Below are positions 7,671 to 15,160 of a stretch of 19,508 nt of DNA, one piece after another (position 1 is the stretch's first letter; each line of letters begins with the position of its first letter). The stretch lies in NCBI GenBank assembly GCA_902783615.1, contig CACZRQ010000059.1, forward strand, positions 1-19,508, in the 5' to 3' direction. The stretch is from an uncultured Bacteroidales bacterium (GTDB taxonomy: Bacteria; Bacteroidota; Bacteroidia; Bacteroidales; Bacteroidaceae). The notes beneath the pieces were generated by a model. The model worked only from the letters and a program-made list of their open reading frames with translations. It was not told the origin of the DNA and searched no databases. A program made the position numbers and the translations under genes.

Positions 7671-7678
7671 CAAAAATA
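7671..7678 (-). promoter_or_regulatory. -7 element for DUF4827-glmM
   Basis: On the minus strand this reads TATTTTTG, a full match to TAnnTTTG, 26 bases before the DUF4827 start codon. The expected -33 position has only GTTCG, so the upstream box is weak. It would allow DUF4827 and glmM to be transcribed apart from the phosphoesterase gene. Confidence 0.5.
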
Positions 7679-7741
7679 GGTTATTTCCTCCGAATGAACG
7701 AACTTAAAGCCGGAAAGCTAATAACTTTTAACCTTATTTAG

Positions 7742-8809
7742 TTACTTGGGGTGTTGATTATAGCATTCTTCAAGCTGATCCTTGTATTTTTCAAGCACCT
7801 CTTTAAATTTAGCCGTAGCCCTTTCTATATCCATACCAGGAAACTCGCCTCCAGATGCATTCTTGTGCCCACCACCATTAAATTCGGCTGCAACAATATG
7901 GCAGGGAAACTCTCCAATTGAGCGAAGCGACACTTTCACCATCTCCTTATCAGTGTCTTCTCGCAAGAAGCAAGTGAAAATGACATCCTTGATTTGCAGA
8001 GGCATGTTCACGAATCCCTCGCTGTCCCCTTTGGAATACCGGAACTCCTGCTGTTGGTTTTTCGAAAGAGTCAGGATAGCCGTATGATACTCTGGCAGAA
8101 CTTCCATGCCAGAAAGCACTTGCCCTTGTAGCAACAGCCTGCTTGCCGAGAAATTGTAATTTACCTTGCGGTATATTAAATCCTTATCAACGTGTTTGCG
8201 CAACAACATGCTGACGATAAAGAAAATCTCTGGGTTATTGGAGTTGAATGAAAAACCACCAGTATCGGTCATCATTCCCGTATAGATACAAGTGGCCACC
8301 GTGGAGTTCATACGGTAATAATACCCTAAATCGCACAGAAAACGATATAACAACTCGCAGGTTGATGACTGGTCGGGATGTGATATCGTGACATCGGCAA
8401 ACATTTCAGGCTCCAGATGATGATCTATCAGAATCTTCTTCGCTTTAGATGCGCGAATCTTTTCACCCATTTCATCAATACGATCCAATCTGTTGAAATC
8501 AAGGCAGCAGATTACCTCGGCATCTTCAATCATTCTATTTGCTACTTGGGCATAGCGGTTATAGGGCATGATGTGTTCAGCTCCTGGCATCCATTTGAAA
8601 AAGTCTGGGAACGGGTTTGGAACTATCACACAGACTTTCTTCCGCAAATACTTCAAATAGTGATACATGGCTAATGAAGAGCCGATGGCATCACCATCAG
8701 GATTGGTGTGTGCTACGATAACGAACTTATGGCAAGTATCTTGCCACTGGGCAAACTCTGCCACATGTTCCGGATTTATGATTTGGGTCAACATATTAGC
8801 TTCATTCAT
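7742..8809 (-). CDS. DHH phosphoesterase, NrnA-like oligoribonuclease / pAp phosphatase
   Basis: A 355-residue cytosolic enzyme of the DHH superfamily, NrnA/bifunctional oligoribonuclease type, which degrades 2-5-nt RNAs and may dephosphorylate pAp or cyclic-dinucleotide products. The metal site is visible: AHTNPDGDAIGSS (33-45), LDFN (103-106), DHH (129-131) and DTGGF (182-186). The C-terminal DHHA1 substrate domain carries GGGHKNASGG (312-321). The length is a little over the usual 310-345. Met6 (8794) is an alternative start. A well-formed promoter lies directly upstream, leaving almost no 5' leader. The exact substrate cannot be read from sequence. Confidence 0.88.
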   Translation of the reverse strand: MNEANMLTQIINPEHVAEFAQWQDTCHKFVIVAHTNPDGDAIGSSLAMYHYLKYLRKKVCVIVPNPFPDFFKWMPGAEHIMPYNRYAQVANRMIEDAEVICCLDFNRLDRIDEMGEKIRASKAKKILIDHHLEPEMFADVTISHPDQSSTCELLYRFLCDLGYYYRMNSTVATCIYTGMMTDTGGFSFNSNNPEIFFIVSMLLRKHVDKDLIYRKVNYNFSASRLLLQGQVLSGMEVLPEYHTAILTLSKNQQQEFRYSKGDSEGFVNMPLQIKDVIFTCFLREDTDKEMVKVSLRSIGEFPCHIVAAEFNGGGHKNASGGEFPGMDIERATAKFKEVLEKYKDQLEECYNQHPK

Positions 8810-8821
8810 TTTTCGAGGTTA

Positions 8822-8852
8822 CAAAAATAGTGAAATAGTTCATCATATGCAA
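8822..8852 (-). promoter_or_regulatory. promoter for the NrnA-like gene
   Basis: On the minus strand TTG (8852-8850) is followed after exactly 20 bases by TATTTTTG (8829-8822), a good match to the Bacteroidetes -33/-7 arrangement. The predicted transcript start would fall near 8812-8816, only a few bases before the start codon at 8809, implying a very short or leaderless mRNA. Confidence 0.6.
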
Positions 8853-8860
8853 TATAATAG

Positions 8861-10435
8861 TTAGATAATGGTGTTTAGAAGGTGGCAACTAACCAATAGC
8901 CAGATACACCCTAAGGCACTGATGGCCCTACCTGCTGTGCGTAAATTGAGGTATCTGATAAATAGATAAATGCAACAATAAAACAGCATTACTTCCAACG
9001 CATTCGTCCATAGATTGTCGATTGACGCCATCGGCAACTGTGTTAGTTGGTGCAACATATCATTCAGAAAACCTATCAAACTATTCAGCACCTTTGCCAG
9101 CCATTCCTGTACGATGGATATGGGAGAAAACAGTAGCATCAAAGCTCCTCCATACATGATGAGTGTTATCAGTGGCAATACCAACAAGTTACTTAACAGA
9201 AAATGTGTTGAAAAGCGGTGGAAATATAAGATAATTAAGGGTGCTGTGCCGATTTGGGCAGCTAATGAGACGGTAAAGATGTCTTTGACTTTCTTCACCA
9301 CTCCTGAAGATGGCTCTGGCAACATGAGAGATATACGAGGTTGCAAGATAAGAATAGATGCGACAGCCACAAATGAAAGTTGGAATCCCACATCAAGCAA
9401 CCATAAAGGCTTTATCATGAGCATGCCTAAGGCCGTCAAACCCAATACATGCAACGAGGCAGGACGTTCTTCTCTGCAGGAAGCGATGGCGTGAATGCTG
9501 AACATTGTGGCCGAACGGACCACAGAAGTGGATAATCCTGTAAAGATGGCAAAAAGCCACAAAGAAACGATGATGATGCTTAGGGACAAGTACTTAAACC
9601 AAACATTCCTCTTCCATAAAGGCATGAACAACAATAGCAAGAAACCGTATATAAGTCCGAGATGCAAGCCCGATAGTGCCAATACATGACTAACCCCTGC
9701 AACTGAATACATTTCTCGCAATTCATCGCTCAAATCTTCCTTTACCCCAGTAGTCAAGGCAGATAGCACAGCGAGGTTGTCGTTTTCAAAGCCCAACTCT
9801 CGATATATGTTCAGTACCTTCGACCGATAATCCTGCAATTCTTGCATCCATCCTACTTTTTCGCTATGTCCGTTCTGTTGCCAGTGACCTTTCGCTACAT
9901 AAGCAGTACCTGTAATTCCTTTGCGTTTTAAGTATCCTACATAGTCAAACCCATCCGTCATCGCATCGTTGTTGGGAGCTTGCAGTCGGGCTTGCACCAG
10001 TAGTGTGTCACCACGAGTAATGGAAGCCGAAGCAGAGTCTTTTGCTACATACAACAGAAAACGGTGGGTTTGTCCTTGAAAGGCCAAGACATCTGCGGGC
10101 AACAGATATGTGCGTGGTTTCTCCACTGGTGTTTCTTTAATGACGGCTTTGAAAAATACAGGCTGGTTAGGATATATGAAATCTGTTTTTGACAACTGCC
10201 AAGAAGTCAGTGCATACCCCCATCCAGCGAGGCAAATATTCAAAGCAACTCCGAATGACCAGTGGCATCGTTTGCTCAATAAGAAAGCTGCTATTAAGAT
10301 TCCCCAACAACAAAGCATCAGCGCCAGGATCCATCCTGCATCAGTCAGATGCAGATACCATCCACAAGTAATGCCAATTGCCAAAGGCACTAATAGCCTA
10401 AGCGAGGGGTGACGTTCAAAAGCAGCTGAAAGCAT
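8861..10435 (-). CDS. comEC: ComEC/Rec2 family DNA-uptake channel protein, short form
   Basis: A 524-residue polytopic membrane protein. ComEC is the inner-membrane channel for single-stranded DNA in natural transformation. The N-terminal part has about three hydrophobic segments (residues 13-80), followed by a soluble OB-like region with VQARL and DYVGYLKRKGI. The Competence domain starts with the family signature AGVSHVLALSGLHLGL (246-261) and runs through many membrane segments to the C terminus. The C-terminal metallo-beta-lactamase-like domain found in B. subtilis-type ComEC is missing. Last gene of the tsaC-clcA-fmt-rpe-comEC operon, 5 bases after rpe. No other competence genes are in view, so a role in transformation is inferred. 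Confidence 0.87.
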   Translation of the reverse strand: MLSAAFERHPSLRLLVPLAIGITCGWYLHLTDAGWILALMLCCWGILIAAFLLSKRCHWSFGVALNICLAGWGYALTSWQLSKTDFIYPNQPVFFKAVIKETPVEKPRTYLLPADVLAFQGQTHRFLLYVAKDSASASITRGDTLLVQARLQAPNNDAMTDGFDYVGYLKRKGITGTAYVAKGHWQQNGHSEKVGWMQELQDYRSKVLNIYRELGFENDNLAVLSALTTGVKEDLSDELREMYSVAGVSHVLALSGLHLGLIYGFLLLLFMPLWKRNVWFKYLSLSIIIVSLWLFAIFTGLSTSVVRSATMFSIHAIASCREERPASLHVLGLTALGMLMIKPLWLLDVGFQLSFVAVASILILQPRISLMLPEPSSGVVKKVKDIFTVSLAAQIGTAPLIILYFHRFSTHFLLSNLLVLPLITLIMYGGALMLLFSPISIVQEWLAKVLNSLIGFLNDMLHQLTQLPMASIDNLWTNALEVMLFYCCIYLFIRYLNLRTAGRAISALGCIWLLVSCHLLNTII

Positions 10436-10440
10436 AGTAG

Positions 10441-11091
10441 TTACAGACTTTTTAAAGCTTCAATGGCTGCGATAGGGTCGGCAGCTGAGAATACTGCATT
10501 GCCTGCCACCAACACATCTGCACCTGCTTCTATAAGTCTGGCTCCAGTGTTTACATTTACCCCTCCGTCAATCTCAATCAAAGCATGTGATCCCGACTCG
10601 TCGATCAAATCACGCAACTCTCGGGTCTTTTCCACGGTATGTTCGATAAACTTTTGTCCGCCAAAGCCTGGATTTACACCCATCAATTGCACCATATATA
10701 CATCATTGATGATGTCCTTCAGCATAACTACTGGTGTAGAAGGATTCAATGTTACAGCCGGTTCCATGCCTGCCTCGCGAATCTGCTGGATTACACGATG
10801 AAGATGTATGCAAGCCTCGTAATGCACATTCATGATGTAAGCCCCTAATGCTTTCACCTCAGGAATGAATTTCTCAGGCTGTACGATCATCAGGTGGACG
10901 TCAAGCGGCTTGTTCGACAATTTCACCACATGTTTCAACACGGGGAATCCAAAAGAGATGTTTGGCACGAACACACCATCCATGACATCACAGTGAATCC
11001 AGTCGGCTTCACTTTGATTAAGCATGTCAATATCCTCGGCCAGGTGGGCAAAATTAGCCGATAGAATAGAAGGAGAAATGAAAGGTTTCAT
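10441..11091 (-). CDS. rpe: ribulose-phosphate 3-epimerase
   Basis: A 216-residue TIM-barrel enzyme of the pentose phosphate pathway interconverting ribulose-5-phosphate and xylulose-5-phosphate. Metal ligands and catalytic acids are visible: H33 and D35 in IHCDVMDG, H66 in DVHLMI and D175 in IEIDGGV. The loop MGVNPGFGGQKF (137-148) and the phosphate-binding AGNAVF (196-201) are intact. The length is normal. It lies 6 bases behind fmt and 5 before comEC in a tight operon. Confidence 0.96.
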   Translation of the reverse strand: MKPFISPSILSANFAHLAEDIDMLNQSEADWIHCDVMDGVFVPNISFGFPVLKHVVKLSNKPLDVHLMIVQPEKFIPEVKALGAYIMNVHYEACIHLHRVIQQIREAGMEPAVTLNPSTPVVMLKDIINDVYMVQLMGVNPGFGGQKFIEHTVEKTRELRDLIDESGSHALIEIDGGVNVNTGARLIEAGADVLVAGNAVFSAADPIAAIEALKSL

Positions 11092-11097
11092 AGTTTT

Positions 11098-12072
11098 TTA
11101 TTTAAAACAACAATCGTTGGTAATCTTAAATCCACGCAACAGTTCTTCGGTCTGCAAACGTTTTTTGCCTGGCAACTGAAGTGATTTTATACCCACAAAG
11201 CCATCAGCTACAGCCACATGCAGGTAGGTTTTACCATCTGTGAAAATGCTACCGGGTTCAACTGCATGACTTTTGGCAATCTTTTCAGTTTGGAATATCT
11301 TTACTGGCAATGGCTGCTCCACCCCAGGTTGGTGCAATTCAGTCCATGCTGCAGGGTAGGGAGACAATCCCCTGACATGATCGTAGATTTTCTTCGCAGA
11401 TTGTTGCCAATCGATACGGCAAGTGTCTTTGAAAATCTTTGGTGCAGGACGCAACTCTCCTACTACAGCCATCTCTTCCTGTGGGATGGATTTAACCGTG
11501 CCGTTGATAATGGCATCAACCGTCTCTATCACCAATTTGCCTCCAAGCATCATCAGCTTGTCATGGATGATACCCACATCGTCGGTATCTGAAATGGGAA
11601 TCTTCACTTGCTGTATCACCTCGCCTGTGTCAATCTCGTGTTTCAGGAAGAATGTGGTGATACCTGTTTCGGTCTCTCCATTCATGATCGCCCAGTTGAT
11701 GGGGGCTGCTCCTCTGTATTGAGGCAACAATGAGGCGTGGAGATTGAATGTTCCATAACGAGGCATATTCCATACCACTTCTGGCAACATTCTAAATGCC
11801 ACCACAATCTGTAAGGCTGCTTGCCATTCCCTTAAAGCCGTTATAAAGCTTTCATCTTTTAGCTTCTCTGGCTGCAACAAGGGCAAGTTGTGCTCTATGG
11901 CATACTGTTTCACTGGCGAGAATTGAATCTTGTGTCCTCTGCCTGCAGGTTTGTCGGGCATCGTAATCACCCCCACAACGTTATATCCACCTTCCACCAA
12001 GCATCGTAGTGTCTCCACAGCAAACTCTGGTGTACCCATGTAAACGATTCTCAAATCTTTCTTTTCCATCAT
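11098..12072 (-). CDS. fmt: methionyl-tRNA formyltransferase
   Basis: A 324-residue cytosolic enzyme that formylates initiator Met-tRNA using 10-formyl-tetrahydrofolate. The N-terminal formyltransferase domain has YMGTPEFA (11-18) and the catalytic residues N110 and H112 in FNLHASLLPQYRGAAPI, with D148 in HEIDTGEV. The C-terminal domain (about 210-315) is the tRNA-binding OB-like part, with LSPYPAAWT. The start codon overlaps the clcA stop by four bases (ATGATGG); Met2 at 12069 is an alternative. rpe follows after 6 bases. Confidence 0.96.
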   Translation of the reverse strand: MMEKKDLRIVYMGTPEFAVETLRCLVEGGYNVVGVITMPDKPAGRGHKIQFSPVKQYAIEHNLPLLQPEKLKDESFITALREWQAALQIVVAFRMLPEVVWNMPRYGTFNLHASLLPQYRGAAPINWAIMNGETETGITTFFLKHEIDTGEVIQQVKIPISDTDDVGIIHDKLMMLGGKLVIETVDAIINGTVKSIPQEEMAVVGELRPAPKIFKDTCRIDWQQSAKKIYDHVRGLSPYPAAWTELHQPGVEQPLPVKIFQTEKIAKSHAVEPGSIFTDGKTYLHVAVADGFVGIKSLQLPGKKRLQTEELLRGFKITNDCCFK

Positions 12073-13865
12073 TCAGCAGTTAAATTTAAGAGCATTCCTC
12101 TATATGAATTAAAGACCTTCGATTTCGACACAAAACCGATGTAAGTGCCATCCTCATCCACCACAGGAAGATTCCAGGCATTTGTCTCATCAAACTTACG
12201 CATGACCACTTCCATGCTGTCCGTGTACAACAATCGTCCAGGAGGTGATGTCATCAACTTTTCCACAGTAAATCGATGATACAACTCTTGTCGGAACATG
12301 ATGTTACGGATATTGTCGAGCAGCACAATGCCCAGCAGCTTTCCTTTGTCATCCACCACGGGGAAAATGTTACGCTTAGAAGTGGCGATGACTCTTATCA
12401 TATCACCCATATCTATTTCTGGGCGTACCGTCATAAAATCTTTTTCCACCACATTCTCGGTTCTCATGAGGGTCAGGATTGCCTTGTCCTTGTGGTGGGT
12501 GAGCAGTTCGCCCTTTTTGGCCAGTCGCATGGAGTAAATGCTGTGAGGCTCAAATACAATGATGGTCAGATATGCGCTCACCGATACAATCAGTAAAGGC
12601 AGGAACAAGTCATATCCACCTGTCAATTCGGCTATCAGGAATACACCTGTCAGAGGAGCATGCATCACACCACTCATGATGCCAGCCATACCCATCAGGG
12701 CAAAATTCTTCTCAGGCAGATACACGGTAAAGTCGATGCTGTTGCTATAGTGCGCAAAGACAAAGCCTGCTATACATCCCAAAAACAGCGAGGGTGCAAA
12801 TACACCACCACAACCTCCACCTCCGTTGGTGGCACTCGATGCAAACACTTTCGTCAGAATAATGAGTATCAGGAAAACGATAAGCCAGTTGTTATGTCCG
12901 TAGAAAAAGGAGTTATTCATCACGGCATCCCAGTCCTGGTTGGTTGTCCCGTTCAAAAGCAAAGTAATTGTATCGTAGCCCTCACCATAAAGAGGGGGAA
13001 ACAGGAAAATCAAGACACTCAGGATGCAACCACCCAGCATCAGTTTTTGCCAATGTTTACCCAGCTTTGCAAACACGTTCTCGGCTGCGTTCATGGCACG
13101 GGTGAAATAAAGCGAAACGAGTCCGCAGAAAATGCCTAACAGAATCACGTATGGTATGCGACCCAATTGGAAGTGCTCGTCCAGATGAAACTCAAACATG
13201 GCATTCTGCCCTGTGGTTAGATAGGCCACTGTTGCAGCTGTTACTGAGGCAATTAACAATGGTAATAGCGAGCTCATGGTCAGGTCGATCATAATTACCT
13301 CAATGGTAAAGACCACACCTGCTATGGGTGCCTTGAAGATACCTGCCACTGCTCCAGCTGCACCACAGCCAACCAATAGCATAAGAGTGCTCTGATTCAT
13401 CTTAAACAATCCGCCTAAATGTGATCCGATGGCAGAACCCGTCAATACGATAGGTGCCTCAGCTCCCACAGAGCCACCAAAGCCAATGGTGATGGAACTG
13501 GCTATCAGGCTCGACCAAGTATTGTGCTTTTTGATGTGTCCTTCGCGACGTGAGATGGCGTATAGAATCTTTGTCACTCCATGACTTATGTCATCTTTTA
13601 CAATTTTGCGGATAAACAACCCCGTCAAAGCGATACCAATTACGGGGTACACAAGATATAGGAAGTTTGCCTCTGAACTGATGAAGCTGCCCGTCAGTAA
13701 CGATTGAATCCAAGCAATGAGCGTTTTTAGAACCAGTCCTGCCAATGCGCAGCTGATACCTACAATAAAACTCAGAATCAGTACAAAATGCCTTTCCTTG
13801 ATATGCTGTTCACGCCAAAGGATAAACCTTTCCATGCGTGTTTTCTTTACAATCGGTTCTTCCAT
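12069..13865 (-). CDS. CLC-family chloride channel/transporter with two CBS domains
   Basis: A 598-residue inner-membrane CLC protein with about 10 or more hydrophobic helices (residues 28-445) and a cytosolic pair of CBS domains (about 475-530 and 535-590). The external gating glutamate is conserved as E136 in GAEAPIV, as are GGVFAP (353-358) and the central-site tyrosine Y444 in SIYS. By hand alignment to E. coli ClcA, the internal proton glutamate (E203) is Val190 (FTIEV) and the central Ser107 is His95 (SHGV). Known CLC channels carry Val at the first position, so channel-like or uncoupled transport is possible. It sits 3 bases after tsaC and overlaps fmt by 4 bases. Confidence 0.9.
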   Translation of the reverse strand: MEEPIVKKTRMERFILWREQHIKERHFVLILSFIVGISCALAGLVLKTLIAWIQSLLTGSFISSEANFLYLVYPVIGIALTGLFIRKIVKDDISHGVTKILYAISRREGHIKKHNTWSSLIASSITIGFGGSVGAEAPIVLTGSAIGSHLGGLFKMNQSTLMLLVGCGAAGAVAGIFKAPIAGVVFTIEVIMIDLTMSSLLPLLIASVTAATVAYLTTGQNAMFEFHLDEHFQLGRIPYVILLGIFCGLVSLYFTRAMNAAENVFAKLGKHWQKLMLGGCILSVLIFLFPPLYGEGYDTITLLLNGTTNQDWDAVMNNSFFYGHNNWLIVFLILIILTKVFASSATNGGGGCGGVFAPSLFLGCIAGFVFAHYSNSIDFTVYLPEKNFALMGMAGIMSGVMHAPLTGVFLIAELTGGYDLFLPLLIVSVSAYLTIIVFEPHSIYSMRLAKKGELLTHHKDKAILTLMRTENVVEKDFMTVRPEIDMGDMIRVIATSKRNIFPVVDDKGKLLGIVLLDNIRNIMFRQELYHRFTVEKLMTSPPGRLLYTDSMEVVMRKFDETNAWNLPVVDEDGTYIGFVSKSKVFNSYRGMLLNLTAE

Positions 13866-13868
13866 ATT

Positions 13869-14432
13869 CTACATCCTGATTATGCTGATTACACCTTTCG
13901 CACTGAGCTTCACGATGCTCGATGGCTTTGCTTTAACTTCCTCGTCCTGCCGACTTACCACAATGTAGTCCACAGCTTGTTTGATCTCCTCGCTGATTTC
14001 TTTGAAGTTGGCGGGAGAAGCCTCGCCACTCACATTGGCTGAGGTTGATACGATGGGTTTCCGAAAACGTTGGCAAAGATGTTGTGAGAATTTCTCGCTT
14101 GTTACTCGTATGCCCACGCTCCCGTCCTCTGCCAGTAAGTTTGGCGCCAGATTGCGTGCTCCCTCATAAATGATGGTCATGGGCTTGTCGGCCATTTCAA
14201 TCAAGTCCCAAGCCACTTCGGGCACCTCCTTCACATAATAATTCAATTTCACGGGTGTATCAACCAGCACCAACATAGCCTTGCTGTCGGCTCTTCGCTT
14301 GATTTCAAACACCCTTCTTACCGCCTCTTCGTTGGTAGCATCACAGCCTATCCCCCAAATGGTGTCGGTGGGGTAAAGGATCACACCTCCCCGCTCCATG
14401 ATTTGGCAAGCCAGCTTAATATCTTCGTTCAT
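13869..14432 (-). CDS. tsaC: L-threonylcarbamoyladenylate synthase (Sua5/YciO/YrdC)
   Basis: A 187-residue enzyme that makes threonylcarbamoyl-AMP from threonine, bicarbonate and ATP, the first step of t6A modification at tRNA position 37. Visible motifs are GGVILYPTDTIWGIGCD near the N terminus, the KRRADSKAM segment and STSANVSGEASP, all characteristic of the YrdC domain. The C-terminal Sua5 domain is absent, so it is the short TsaC type. I chose the Met at 14432 (MNEDIKLA), which fits the family N terminus; an in-frame Met at 14447 adds five residues. First gene of the operon with clcA, fmt, rpe and comEC; clcA starts 3 bases after its stop. Confidence 0.9.
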   Translation of the reverse strand: MNEDIKLACQIMERGGVILYPTDTIWGIGCDATNEEAVRRVFEIKRRADSKAMLVLVDTPVKLNYYVKEVPEVAWDLIEMADKPMTIIYEGARNLAPNLLAEDGSVGIRVTSEKFSQHLCQRFRKPIVSTSANVSGEASPANFKEISEEIKQAVDYIVVSRQDEEVKAKPSSIVKLSAKGVISIIRM

Positions 14433-14501
14433 TTGCATCATTATCACACTTTTTAAGTGTCATGAAACAATTCTTTCTTGAATCGTGGCACAATTCATCT
14501 G

Positions 14502-14509
14502 CAAAATTA
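14502..14509 (-). promoter_or_regulatory. -7 element for the tsaC operon
   Basis: Minus strand reads TAATTTTG, a match to TAnnTTTG, about 70 bases before the tsaC start. It is separated by a single base from the opposing -7 element of the thioesterase gene. A possible TTTG lies upstream at 14533-14536 (minus), at 23-base spacing. Confidence 0.5.
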
Positions 14510-14510
14510 G

Positions 14511-14518
14511 TATTTTTG
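14511..14518 (+). promoter_or_regulatory. -7 element for the thioesterase gene
   Basis: TATTTTTG is a full match to TAnnTTTG and lies 20 bases before the chosen start codon at 14539. Because the element falls inside an upstream in-frame extension beginning at 14485, it argues for the later start. The -33 region has no clear TTTG. Confidence 0.55.
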
Positions 14519-14538
14519 CAGCGAAAATAAAACAAAAC

Positions 14539-14997
14539 ATGAAAAATCCAAGTGATAATATTGAATACCACCACACTTTACCCATTCAATTGCGGTTTAG
14601 TGATGTCGATAGGTTCGGTCATGTCAACAATGTGGTCTATTTCCAATTCTATGATTTGGGAAAGAGTGAATACTTCGCAACCGTCTGCCCCCATGTAGAT
14701 TGGTCTGCCATTGGCATCGTAGCCGTTCATGTTACGGCTGATTTCCTTTCACAGATTCATGGCACCGATGAAATAGCTGTGCAAACAGCTGTCACTGCTG
14801 TCGGCACCAAGAGTTTCACCTTGGCTCAGCGAGTTATCGACATACGCACCCAAGAGGTGAAATGTGTGGGTACATCTGTGATGGTTACCTACGACCTCAA
14901 AGCGCTTGAATCGATTCCTTTGCGTCAAGAATGGATAGAAGCTATCTGTAAATACGAGGGAAAAGACGTCAGAAAAGAGAAGAAATACCACCCTTAA
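14539..14997 (+). CDS. acyl-CoA thioesterase, 4HBT hot-dog family
   Basis: A 152-residue cytosolic hot-dog-fold protein of the 4-hydroxybenzoyl-CoA thioesterase type, hydrolysing acyl-CoA or acyl-ACP thioesters. The family motif is RFSDVDRFGHVNNVVYF, with the catalytic Asp in DVDRFGH. The long hydrophobic strand-and-helix pattern of a single hot-dog domain follows. An ATG at 14485 would add 18 residues (MAQFICKISI...), but the promoter -7 element lies within that stretch and the extension does not resemble the family. The substrate is unknown. It is divergent from tsaC and upstream of recJ by 163 bases. Confidence 0.85.
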   Translation: MKNPSDNIEYHHTLPIQLRFSDVDRFGHVNNVVYFQFYDLGKSEYFATVCPHVDWSAIGIVAVHVTADFLSQIHGTDEIAVQTAVTAVGTKSFTLAQRVIDIRTQEVKCVGTSVMVTYDLKALESIPLRQEWIEAICKYEGKDVRKEKKYHP

Positions 14998-15045
14998 GCC
15001 CCCATTTAACATAATTTACACTTATATTGTTATTTTTACATTTAT

Positions 15046-15122
15046 TTTGGCTTTAGTTTAGAGATTATTTCCTAACTTTACGGCTTGTTGGAAAATATGT
15101 ATTGTTTTTAACCCTTTCCAAC
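15046..15122 (+). promoter_or_regulatory. probable recJ promoter and leader hairpin
   Basis: TTTG (15046-15049) and TAACTTTA (15073-15080, seven of eight matches to TAnnTTTG) are spaced 23 bases. Just beyond, GTTGGAAA (15087-15094) and TTTCCAAC (15115-15122) form a perfect 8-bp stem around a 20-nt loop, which would lie at the very 5' end of the recJ leader. The rest of the 163-base gap is AT-rich with nothing else recognisable. Confidence 0.4.
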
Positions 15123-15160
15123 GCTTTGGCTTATGATAAAAATAAAAAATAACATATATA

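Noticed and set aside
12660..13139. Long frames antisense to clcA and other genes
   Set aside because: They are shadows of strongly conserved coding sequence on the other strand and have no recognisable motifs.
14485..14538. Upstream in-frame ATG extending the thioesterase by 18 residues
   Set aside because: The -7 promoter element at 14511-14518 lies inside it and the added residues do not resemble the family.
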